Positions 38,053 through 48,600 of a DNA stretch of 64,000 nucleotides are shown piece by piece. The stretch's first letter is position 1, and every line of letters starts with the position of its first letter. Location: positions 558,001 through 622,000 of the forward strand of contig CALZFC010000058.1 in the NCBI GenBank assembly GCA_945643635.1. Reading direction: 5' to 3'. Source of the stretch: Allodiplogaster sudhausi. Lineage: Eukaryota > Nematoda > Chromadorea > Rhabditida > Diplogasteridae. The position numbers and the translations under genes are program-made. The notes beneath the pieces were generated by a model. That model saw only the letters and a program-made list of their open reading frames with translations, was not told where the DNA came from and ran no database searches.

Positions 38053-38655
38053 GCCACGCCCAGTCAAGCCACGCCCACTCCGCAAGCCACTCCCACCCCG
38101 TCTCCTTGTCCGACTGACTTCCATCAGCTCCCCTCTAGTATCCTATCCATAAAAAGATGGCTTCAGCAAGTTCGTGCATCACAGATTTGAATCAACTTCC
38201 TTTCGATAAGAAATAGGAAAAAGACTCCTCGACCTTGTGTTTTCTTTACTTTTCGCCAAATTGTAATGAAATACATATACTGTTCCTTTTTCTTTACATT
38301 TAAATGTCTGAACGAAGAACAGTTTGTCAATTTCAAGAGAACTGTCTAGGAAAAGTGGCTTGTTGGAATGAATTCTTATTGGACGAATGAAACTCTTACC
38401 TTTGTTAGTGCAGAACAGGGAAATGGAAGTATGAGTGGAGAGCAAAATTGAAAAGAAAAATCTTCCATCAATTGTGATTGAAATTGAAACTAGACGAAAC
38501 ATCGTCGTTTCAAGTCTGTAAACCGTACAAATTCTCATAAGGCGAAGACTACCGTTTGTTAGGGGAAAAGAAATAACAACATCATTTGGCTGTCAATTTA
38601 CTTTTTATTTATTCTCCTCTTTCTTTTTTATTTCACAATGTCGCTCTCTCCTTCT

Positions 38656-38699
<44 letters not shown>

Positions 38700-39375
38700 C
38701 CTCTTTATCTCTCACTCTCTCTCTCTCTCTTCTCTCCCTCTTTATCTCTCACTCTCTCTCTCCCTCTCTCTCTGTCTCTCCATCTGTCTCGCTCTCTGCA
38801 TTTTCCTTTCCCGCAGTATCTCTCTCTCTCCGTCATTTCATTTTTCAGTATTACGGTTTCATAAATTTCTAACCTCATTGGTGATCTTGTCATGTCCTCT
38901 TACAATTAATGAGCTGGCTTTTAAAATGCATGTTCTTTAATAACCAAATTACTAACACAGCTTAAGAACAAATTAAGATAAAAAGTGAGAGTGGGTAGTG
39001 CAGTTTTCCTCGAATGAGATGTCATAATGTAAAAGAAAAGTATTCATTTTTGAGCAGGAGTATTGGCAAGATGGAAGAAGACGATGCGATATCGCCGCTG
39101 CAGAGTGAATCGCTGATTGCCGTGAATATGTTTGCCAGTCTGAAACTGTTCAATGATCAAGATGAATAGTAGGCTAGGCTGACTAGATAGATTGTTTACC
39201 GCCTCAAGGGGTTCTTTATGCACTCTGGCAATGTTCCCTCGCCTTCGACAATGTCACCTTTGGGTTCCTAATAAAATTATTTTAATACTGACAATGTGTT
39301 CTTCAGAGATTAAAAAATTTATTTTAAAAATGAAATAACGAAACGATTTTTAAGCTTTGGAATATTCCAAATGAT
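38053..39375. repeat. Kinase 3' flank with long CT microsatellite
   Basis: AT-rich flank, then CT-rich simple sequence at about 38640-38790 with CCCTCTTTAT variants, including a direct duplication of a roughly 45-bp CT-rich unit. From 38.8 to 39.37 kb unique sequence holds only a 32-codon frame at 39071 that I do not support. Confidence 0.7.
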
Positions 39376-39715
39376 CTAAAAGACCGTTGTGAATTCCTCG
39401 GGTTGGTAGCCGTCGCAGACTCGAATGCGCACATCTCCGGGATGTCTGCGAATGAGCGCGGTCACTGCCAGTGGTTGTGCAGCAACACATTCACGCGGCC
39501 AACCTAACGAGAACATCGTTTTATAGGCTTTGTTGGTCTGTATCAAAATATCTCTTTCTTTTTTCTTTCACTCCCAATTGCTGTCAGTTCTCTCGCCACG
39601 GTGGTTAAGATTTATCTTTGTCCCACCCCTCCCCCCCCCCCTTACTCTTGCTAACCTTAATGATCCACGTTCCAGGTAAGAGACCCGCTGACTCGGCAAC
39701 TCCACCCGGAGTCAC
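39376..39715 (-). pseudogene. Orphan 3' exons of a PDZ gene, with a frameshift
   Basis: Exon 39656-39715 reads VTPGGVAESAGLLPGTWIIK, exactly 20 codons in phase 0 between TTTAG and GTTAGC. Exon 39376-39503 starts VGRVNVLLHNHWQ and then meets TGA. A shift of one base restores VTALIRRHPGDVRIRV and a stop after EEFTTVF. Together these form the second half of a PDZ domain: GLGF-side strand, VN-like turn, helix 2 and last strand. No upstream PDZ exon was found on this strand between 39.7 and 45.7 kb. The phase and content fit the interrupted PDZ2 at 30.69 kb. Confidence 0.7.
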
Positions 39716-40937
39716 CTAAAGGGAATATTTCAATATTTGTTTTTGAATTATTAATTCACAGGAATCATGTTTATATGGAACACACAAAATGAAGCATGAC
39801 ATACATATGTAAGCATGAGAAAATTCCGCAAATACCGAGATTGTATCTTTACAGTTGTAAGAATGTACATCGGTGTTAAATACATACATAAGTATGCCTC
39901 GTCGCTACGACTTAAAAGTGACTGCTGATGGCCTAATATATTAAAATTCATTTCACATACAAGAAACAATAAACCTAATTTTAAATCATGACTGAAGACA
40001 TTTCTCTCGCCTCCTCTTGTCTATCACTTTGTTGTTGTGTGTCAGCTTTCCTGTCCTAACATTTGATTTCCCGTTTCCTTTTGCTGTTCGCGGGGCGTCG
40101 TGGCGGGCGCCTGTGAGCCAGTGTCTAGGCCGCAGAGCGGATGGAGTGAGTGAGAGGAGGAGTCCTGTCGGTGGTGCGGCAAGCGGAGACCGGGCGTCCG
40201 CGCCAAGCGGGGCGTCACTAGGCGCCGCCGGTCGGAGGACGGGCGGGGCCGGGTGGCCAAGGAGAAGCGGACGGCTCAGGTCCGAAAGGAAGCAGGCAAA
40301 AGGTTCCGCGCCTTGACAGTGGCCGGGTCGCGCACGCGAGTTCGCCCCCGCCGATCAGCCTCCTCGATACCTCACGACTCCCGCTCATTTTTTTTTACCG
40401 TTTTTGCCTGAATTTAAATTTTATGCGCAAACACAATTTATTTATAATTCCAGTTATTTTTTGAGATTTCTCTTTATACAACAAAAACTAATGAACATAG
40501 ATATTGTCTTCAACTACAGCGGAGTAGATCACCAGGATATTGATTGTATTGATTAAATATACATATAGAGCCAGTGTTTTGTGACAGAAATATGCACATT
40601 CCGATGCATCTCAGTGGAAAACGAAAGAGCTAAAGAATGAGTACTAGGGAGAACGACATTCTGTTTGAGTTGCCATTCTCTTCTCAGAGCACGAATTATT
40701 TGTAAAAGCAGCTTGGGAGAGAACAGACTAAGTCTGAAGGCGAGTATATTTAACCTGCCAGTTCCCGCTCGAATTACGGCTAAAAGAAGTACATCATTGC
40801 TGCTTCGTCTGTTTAGGCAGGGAGCGAGAGAGTGTTAAAGAAAGGAGAAACAGAGGAGCAGGAGAGACAAGCAGACAGAAGAAAGAAGCGAAGAATACAA
40901 AGTAATGGAGCAAAAAAAAAATCCTTCAACTCGCCGG
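39716..40937. other. Intergenic with a GC-rich island at about 40085-40380
   Basis: The flanks are AT-rich, but about 300 bp at 40085-40380 is strikingly GC-rich, open in several frames on both strands. It could be an exon or a promoter-associated island. The minus-strand ATG near 40393 (MSGSREVSRRLIGGGE) is one candidate start. None of the frames shows a domain. Confidence 0.5.
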
Positions 40938-40945
40938 TATATAAG
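40938..40945 (+). promoter_or_regulatory. TATA box of the amidated-peptide gene
   Basis: TATATAAG lies 87 bases upstream of the start codon, with a plausible initiator about 30 bases downstream. Confidence 0.65.
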
Positions 40946-41024
40946 ACGGTCTGTCAAACTCTGGAAGCACATCAATTCCTGATCTCTTATGTTGTATAGC
41001 CAGTAATTTGTCAATTCCATATCC

Positions 41025-41370
41025 ATGTCTAGAATGTCGTCTTCCCTCTCTCTCCTCCTCGCTGTCATCGTCGTCCTCTGTGCCTTTTCTGCTGTTTCTG
41101 ACGCGTGGCCCGGCTACGGATACGGATATGCCTATGTAAGTTCTACAAGAGAATGTTTAAAATAAGTTGTTTTTAATGTCCCAAGAAGGTCAACGAGACA
41201 ATGAAGGACCACGCCCCAGTCAAAACTATGTTGATGTTTTCGCAATTAATGAGAGCGCCGAAGGTAAATGTTTTGGTACTATTCAGGGCTACCCATACTA
41301 CGGTCGCTACTTCGTAGCGGCCGGCAAGCGAGAGGCTGGCTTCGGACCGGCCATGCACGAGCAGGCTTGA
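41025..41370 (+). CDS. Small secreted Tyr/Gly-rich precursor with an amidation site
   Basis: Two exons, 41025-41135 and 41287-41370, coding 64 residues. The signal peptide has a strong hydrophobic core (LSLLLAVIVVLCAFSAV) and likely cleavage after SDA. The mature region reads WPGYGYGYAYGYPYYGRYF, then VAAGKR and a tail EAGFGPAMHEQA. GKR is the classic amidation and dibasic cleavage signal of neuropeptide precursors, predicting a peptide ending in VAA-amide. Tyr/Gly-rich short secreted peptides also occur as antimicrobial NLPs in nematodes, so both roles are possible. AATAAA at 41418-41423 ends a short 3' UTR. A TATA box lies upstream. The gene is clear; the peptide is not one I recognise. Confidence 0.8.
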
Positions 41371-41597
41371 CGAGGAAACTGACATCCACTCTCATGCTTT
41401 GCCTTTTCCTACTCATCAATAAAACAATTCCAATTCATTTGATTTGTACAAATAAATATCTAACAATAAGGACCCTAGCACCATTCGCTATATATTGCGG
41501 TGCTTCCCAATTTACAATGGATCAGGTTTATCAGTATGAGAAGAGGACCATACACGCGTAGACAAACAAAGAGGGGAACAGAAGCGGAAGATAACAG

Positions 41598-41650
<53 letters not shown>

Positions 41651-42410
41651 GGGACGTGGATAGACGGGAACGGGGATCTGGGAAAGGACGAAAGGAACCA
41701 AGGGGCTCAGAAAAAAAACTCCGGATACCTGATGGTAATTACCACTTACCATGTGTATACATGAGAGAGGGGAGGGACAACATGGAGTGGATACAAACTA
41801 TACGAGAACAAGAGCCAGACATATTATGCATAACATATATGTATGTACATACAGACATCGAAATATGCTTCTTTTACTCTCAATGCAATGGAATGCCCTA
41901 TGTGGCAATGATACTTTGAAGTTCTGAAAATAAATGTTATCTTATAACGAAGAAGACATACACATCCTTCCTTCGTTACAGATAATTTACTTGATATTTG
42001 CATTAGGAATCTCAGCCTATCATATAATATTTAGTGCGTTACGAACAGTACGGATTTTTATAGTACAAAAATAACACAGTACATGTTAAACTTCGCAATT
42101 CAAGGCACACCGAAAATCCTTCAGGAATTTCCTAAAGTTTACTTTTGCTCGTCTCCTATTCTGTTGGTTGGTTTTGTATCGTTCCGCATTTTGGGGGTAT
42201 CGTACCGGTTACTAGCTAGTATTCGCATCATTACGCTTTTTGTTGGTGGGCACATGCCTCTTCCTCCTTGACTGATATCGATTGCCTAGTCTTTGCATAC
42301 CTATGCTTTTCTACATTCTGTTATTTCTGGGAAAATATGCCGTTCTTTTCTTTTAAACTGTTTCCTAACAATAAGAGCCAAAAGGAAGACTTGCGATTGA
42401 GGTTGCAGTC
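41371..42410. repeat. Intergenic with (GA)n microsatellite
   Basis: A near-pure GA tract of about 45 bases lies at about 41603-41647. The rest is AT-rich without recognisable genes. Confidence 0.6.
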
Positions 42411-44646
42411 ATGTTCCGCCGCTTCTCCACCTCGCTTGGCCGCCTCGCCACCGCGGGCGCCGGCGTCCAGCTTGGCGCTGCTGCTGCTGTCGCTCTCACC
42501 GACAAGGAACTCTCCAAGAAGCCTGAGTGGTTCGACTTCCTCATTCCAAACCTATTACTTGTTTTTTTTTAAATTCCAATCAGTGTTTTGATCAAACTTG
42601 GTTAATTACCACTCATCTTGGTCATGCTAGGGTCCATGAGCAAAATGAGTGGTAACTAACCTCGCGAGTGAGTGGAAGGTCGTGATGGTTTCACAACTCT
42701 CAAAGCTCCATCATCATCCTGCCCAAACAATGGAAAATAATGATATAGCGTACATTTTATTGTGGATCCTTACAATTGCAATCATTCTTGTTCATAAAGG
42801 GCAGCTAGCATCTTCCGTCTGATATTGTGCTCCTTCCTGCAGGTACCAGAACAGCGTCCGCTCCCTGGAAGAGGTTCTGAAGCGGCTATCTCGCTATGGC
42901 TTCATCGAGAGCCCCTCCACTCTCGACGAGGCACACGCCGCGCTCAAGGAGTGCGTGTTTATCTTATCCATTTTCACACTTAAAGTGCTGGTCATTGGAA
43001 GGCAACTAAAGAGTATCTTATCATGGACTTCATTTTATTAACCGTTTGCTATCAGAGCTGAAATAGGTCTGACCCATGACAGGGTTGTTACCTCCGGGCC
43101 GTAGGCCTCCGGCACTTTGTAACCCCCGGGAAGGCCATTTTCCACTTATAACCCCTCGGGTTTATCAATTTTTCTCATTGTAATCCCCCGGCCCAAACTC
43201 AGAGACAGGCAATATTTCAGCACTGTTTGATATACTCAAATCTCCAAACCTTCGTGGCTCCAACACGATGCACCATTTTAGTCGAATGGAACTGCTTTCA
43301 GACACGCGGACCTGCACAACACTGAGCTGCAGTGGCGAATTGCTCGCGTCCTCACCGAGAAGGCCGACCTCACCAAGGACACCCAGGAGCAGCTCCATCT
43401 TCTCCATGAGGTCAACTCTTGCTGGCTCGTTTGGTAAAACTACGTTTGCGGCCGCCATATTGATCGTTTTGATATGAAAGCCTTAGAAAATTATTTTGCA
43501 CGAAGGAGGATCACGAAGTGACGTCATCAAGAATTCTTTCAGGCCAAGGAGGCCGCGAAGAAGGCTCTGGCCGTCGAGCCCGCCAAGGGATCCGCCGGAG
43601 CTCACAAATGGTGTGTCTTTCATTTTGAAGACGCAGAACTGGAGACGAAAGATTAATTCCTTGAAAATTGAAGTGTTAATGCAATTCGTGGAAAGGATGT
43701 GTTTTCTTTAATGTTTCACCAGCAATGAATGTCCTTTTCCCCAGGTACGGCATCATCCTGTTCAAGCTGGCGAAGCTGGAGAAGAAGGCAAACTTGGAGG
43801 AGGAGGCGGAGCAGCACTTCGGCAAGGCCGCAGCCCTCGACCCCAAGGACCCTTACACCCTCCACTTCCTCGGTGAGTGGAGAATGGCTCTTCTTTCTTA
43901 TTTCAAATTTGTAATGCGGGATATACTGCAATGTCATATAGTTAAAAAGAACAAGTCTATCGTCAATTGTAAGCGTCTTTAAGTGAATTGTTGATTCCCC
44001 ATTTTGATTCGTAACTTTTGAGGTGTGATCCAGTACGGCAACAAGAAGTACGCGGACGCCATTACGACGCTGAACAAGGCTGAGGCCATCCGGGTAGGGA
44101 TGCAGATCTTGCTTATTCAATACCCTGTACAAGTAGAGTAATTACAATGATGAAAGACGCTCATGGCCAGGTCTCTTCCTACTATTTTTCATCTTGCAGA
44201 TTACAAAGAATGAAAAAGTCTGATTTGAGTTTTTGTAATCTGATTTTAATGCTATTTATTCGCTTTTATGGTGTAATTCCACAATGGAGATTATAAAGAA
44301 ATATAAATAAAGGAACGTGTTGTAGGCTGGCTTCTCGCCGTCGAACCTCTACTACCTCGGAGCAGCCCAGAAGGGGGCCGGCAACAAGGCAGCTGCCATC
44401 GAGTCTCTCAAGAAGGCCTACAACGCGCATCCCAGGAACAAGTGCGACTCCAAGGTACGGTACTTGTAAAAGATACTGTAGTGGTACTGTCAGGGTGCTA
44501 ATCTATTTACCTTATTTTCTTTTTTATTTGCCAATATCAGCCATGTTAAATAATTTTTATTTATTATTAAGGCGAAGTCTTCCGCGAAGGGTCTGTTGAC
44601 CTCGCTGGGAGTGAAGCCGGAGGAGTACGTTGAGGACGAGCTGTAA
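42411..44646 (+). CDS. rmd-1: Regulator of microtubule dynamics (RMD-1/RMDN) TPR protein
   Basis: TPR-fold protein of the RMDN family, associated with microtubules and mitochondria. Eight exons in phase: 42411-42529, 42843-42950, 43302-43410, 43543-43610, 43745-43872, 44023-44093, 44326-44454 and 44572-44646, giving 268 residues. The N-terminus (MFRRFSTSLGRLATAGAGV) looks like a mitochondrial presequence or membrane anchor. Family landmarks follow: LQWRIARVLTEKADLT, HKWYGIILFKLAKLEKKANL, EQHFGKAAALDPKDPYTLHF, SNLYYLGAAQKGAGNKAAA, and a C-terminal LLTSLGVKPEEY. These match the RMDN order (LLWRLARA, HKWYA, AIELNPKD, LLLLGK, LLTSF). AATAAA is at 44844-44849. Intron 1 has an imperfect hairpin and intron 2 a CCGGG-rich motif array. 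Confidence 0.9.
42601..42660. repeat. Imperfect inverted repeat in RMD-1 intron 1
   Basis: GTTAATTACCACTCAT (42601-42616) pairs with ATGAGTGGTAACTAAC (42645-42660) at 15 of 16 positions. It could be a remnant of a small foldback element. Confidence 0.75.
43088..43193. repeat. Four copies of a TAACCCCCGGG-like motif in RMD-1 intron 2
   Basis: TTACCTCCGGGCC (43088), GTAACCCCCGGGA (43119), ATAACCCCTCGGG (43148) and GTAATCCCCCGGCC (43180) are spaced 29-32 bases apart in an otherwise AT-rich intron. Confidence 0.7.
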
Positions 44647-45684
44647 GTGGTCAGGGCAGGCACGGGCCGATTGGTAGATTTGGTAGACACCACCTTGGTT
44701 GCAATGCATCCGAGCTCTGTGTTTTATTCTTAGTTTTTTTTTCAAACAAATGCTTATCAAATACTGAGACATCTATTTTTTCATAGTTTATTTCTCAACT
44801 GGTTTCTTATAGTGCACAGTTTGTTGTAGAATATTCTCAGAGGAATAAAATTGTCCGCCCAGGAAGTTCGTACGTTACTACACCTTTGTGACAATTTCAC
44901 TAATTTATTTAACATAAGAGAAAATGGGAAAAAGAGACATGCAGTAAAATAAATGGTGTGAAAACTAATATTCCAAGCAATTGGAAAATAGGGAGCGTAC
45001 TCGTAGCATTTTGTAATTTTTGATCTCGGCTTCTATCAATTAAAACCAATCAATAGCCGGGTTGTGCTGCCGACAACCAGAAGAAGAAAATGGCACCTAT
45101 AATTTAAAACGAAATGAAGGACGAACAAAGAAGTGAAGTCAGTTCACATAGGCAGTCAATTTCATTGGGAAAAGAGACCGTAGAGGGCAGAAATGGAGAA
45201 CCGAGAACAATTGGTGACTGGTCTCGAAGATGCATTGGTTCATAAAGACAACTCTGTTGACTGATACATATTCATAATACATGACGAGAAAGGAGTATAA
45301 TGCAATGAAACCTGCCAGGAAACCAAGCAGAAGCTAGCGAAGAATGCCTTGGGAACTTTGACCGGAAACAATGGAGAGCAAAGTGACTACTGTAGGAGCA
45401 AATCGGATGACTGTGGATGGTACCCTCATGTGGCATGGGCAGAAACGAGGAGTGAAAGAGCGACTACAGTTTTGGTGCAGGAAATACGTGAAACATATAT
45501 AATTATGAGCAATTAAATATGAAATTACTTGCATTTCCATATCGCTTTATCTACTAATAGATAGATAATGTTAGTGTTCTGTGGTAGATTGTACGACACA
45601 ACTGTTCAAGTTGTGGATGCAGCGAACCCGTTCCCACTCTGAGCGGGTCTGCGAAGATAAAAACGACAGCATCGGCATTCTTCG
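44647..45684. other. Convergent intergenic region
   Basis: About 1 kb between the convergent RMD-1 and HtrL/YibB-family genes; it should hold both 3' UTRs. A 42-codon plus-strand frame at 45371 (MESKVTTVGANRMTVDGTLM) has no support beyond being open. Confidence 0.5.
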
Positions 45685-48600
45685 TTATCTGATGGAAGGG
45701 AAGAGCTTGAAGGCGTCGAACCATTCGCCGTGCAACACGTTGAAGAGATGCGGATGCGACTTGATCAGCAACACCAGCACGGTCTGAGGGGAAAGAATGT
45801 ATTTATAAATGAAACCTTAAAAATATTATTTTAAATAAAACAGCTAAAAGTTCAAATAATGATAATAAAAGACTTTTAATATGAATATGATGTGAAGAGA
45901 ACCTGATCATCGTCGACGCGGTCCTGGTTGATGAGCTCGATGACCTTGCGATGAACGAGAGAGAAGAGTTGACCGATGGAGTGACGGTCACCTTCGAGAG
46001 AACCAAATCATCTATTCACTTCACCTCTCTCTTAACAACTTCTCTCGTTCTATCTGACTTCCTCTCTCTCTCTCTCGCACTCTCTTCCTTTCTCTACCTG
46101 CGAGGAAGCCTCCCGAGATGACGGACCAGTTCTGCCGATAGAGCCGTTCCAATGTGTATCCGCTAACTGCATCGTGTTCAGGCGTAACCTGAGAAAAGTC
46201 ATGGATCTCAGAAAAGAGAGGTTTTTTATATATAAATAATTTATGATGTCCTTTTAAATTATACTTTATTAATGAAATATAAACGCTCTCAACCTTGATA
46301 ACGGATATCTTGTGCCTCGGGAACTTTGGCCTCCAGACGTGGTCGATTGGGAAGGGCGTCTGGTCTCCGTGGCCATAGCCAGCATCCAACCACACAAACC
46401 AATCCGAGTGGAAGGGATCTTCCAACTGTGACAGAAGGAGCGTGAGAGGAAGCGAGTGAAAAGTTAGACAAAAAGAGAGTGAAAAGGAGCGAGAGAAACA
46501 TGCGAGAAGAAGAAAAGGGAGAGAGCAAGAGAATGAGAGAGGGCGAGAGAAAAGGGAGAAAGGAGAAGTGGCGCGAGAAAACCCGTTACATAGAGAGATA
46601 AAAAAAACATGTTATTAAAAGGAGAATAATTAAAAGACGCACGGTAGCATTGTAGAGGAAGTATGTCTTGGAGTTGACAAGAATGTCGTATTCCGGACTC
46701 TTCGCCTCGGGATGCTTCTGCATCTGCGGATCCCAGGCCTGTAAAGCGGCGTTAAAAAAATATTTTTCAGCATTTCTTTGCAGTAAATACTTCAAGTAAT
46801 CTTGAGAAAAAAATATGAGAAAACAATCTTGGATCGTACATACCTTCCAGAGATCAGGATTCTTTAGCTCGTCCTCGATGATCTTCTGGGCAGGGAAGAG
46901 ATAACGGTGCAGAGGCAGAGCCTCCAGGGTGATGTTGTAGATCTTAATCATTTCAGTACCGGCATGAGAAATTGATGTGGGATGTTAGAAATATCCTATT
47001 TCGTTATAGAACACATGCAGACAAAAGATGGGAAGTTATTTTTAAACTAATTTATTAATTCGAGACATAATTTCTATGTAGCTGACAGACCTTGGTCCGG
47101 TTGGCGTGGCCATATTTGTTGCGATATGCTGTGATAAAGTCGACGCTCGACGCATCCGTGAAGATCACCATGTTCACCTGATTGGCAAGGATTTAAACGG
47201 ATCTACATATTCGAACGATTATCTTGACTAAAAATAGAAAATGGATGCTTTATTTTTATGGATATGGCATAAATAGCGTTTATATATGTAAACGTGTGAT
47301 AGGAGTTACAAAACCATGCACATATATAAAGTCAAGAAATATAACCTTGAGCGAGAGTACATTCTCCATAAATGAGTGATACTTCTCTAGAGGTCGCCGG
47401 TACTCAAACCACTCGCCTCGTCCAATATCCATCAACGCGGTCACAAGGGTCATGCCACTGGAAGGAAGGGAAAAACATAATTATTAAGTTAATAAACCTT
47501 ATTAGTTTACAAATAAAGATATGAGGACTGCTAGACAACTCCTATGAAATTCTCTAACCCGTCCTCCGGCTCGGGTGGCTGCGTCGGTCCGATCCACTCT
47601 GACTTGCCGTCTTCCTCCACGCGGATCTGTGGCTCGGTCGTCGGAGGCACGGGCTGCTGCTCGCGTGTCACTGTGATGGGCGCGATTGCAGAGGTAGTCT
47701 GAAAAAGGAAGAGAGGGAAAGAGGGAAAGAGAGGATGAGAGAGAGACTAAGAGAGAAGATACTCTACTACCCACCTGGCTGGTGGTGTGTTGTTGAGTGG
47801 AAGGAAGCGTCACGATAACCTGTGATAATATGAGCATAAATACATGGCCTTTCCACAACATTTTTTTTTACAAAGGATAAAAATAAAATGAAATATACAT
47901 AAAGCAAGTTGAACCTGCCGCGGCGCAGCCGTCGCGGGTGGTGGCGAGGTGGGCGCAGACGAGAAGAAGGTCATCTCCTGAGAGTCGCCCCCCTCCATCT
48001 CCCCATGCTCCTCATCCTCCCTCTCATGATGCTCTTTCTCCTCCTTTTCCCTCCGCTCCCTCTCCTCCTCTTCCCTCCGCTCTGTCTCCTCCCTCTCCCT
48101 CTGCTCTTTCTCCTCCCTCTCCCTCTGCTTGTCTTCCTCCTCCCTCTGTTCTCTCTCCTCCTCTTCTCCCTCCCCTGTGAGGACATCGACATGCACGCCG
48201 TCGTCATCTTCTGCGTATTCGGCCGTGGTAGACTCTTCCTCTTCTTCTCTTCGTGGTGGCAGCTGCCGAGGCGGCGGCGGCGGAGAGTCGCTGGCCGGTC
48301 GATGCGGTCGGGTCACTATTGTGGTTATCGTCTGAAAGGATGCTTATTAATATACAAGTCCAAATTTTGAAATTTTCTGATGGGGATAGCTTTTATAATA
48401 ATAAAACTAATAGTAATCTAGCGTGCAAGGGAAATGAATAACAAGTGAATGGTATCTTCTCTCGTTCTCTCCCCTCCTTCACAGCCAACGAAAGAGTTCC
48501 CTGATCGAACCTGCTGCGGTGGTGGTGGCGCGCCACTCGTGACGGCGCTCACCCACTGCACGATGACCGGCCGTGGAGGAACGGGCTGCTCTGTCTGGGG

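Noticed and set aside
38179..38538. 119-codon minus-strand frame in the kinase 3' flank
   Set aside because: AT-rich codons unlike the other genes, no domain, no splice or promoter context. Probably a chance frame.
39071..39169. 32-codon plus-strand frame MEEDDAISPLQSESL
   Set aside because: Too short, with no promoter, homologue or splice context. It may be chance.
47909..48370. Plus-strand Leu/Pro-rich 153-codon frame
   Set aside because: Antisense shadow of the Glu/Arg-rich coding exon 47915-48331.
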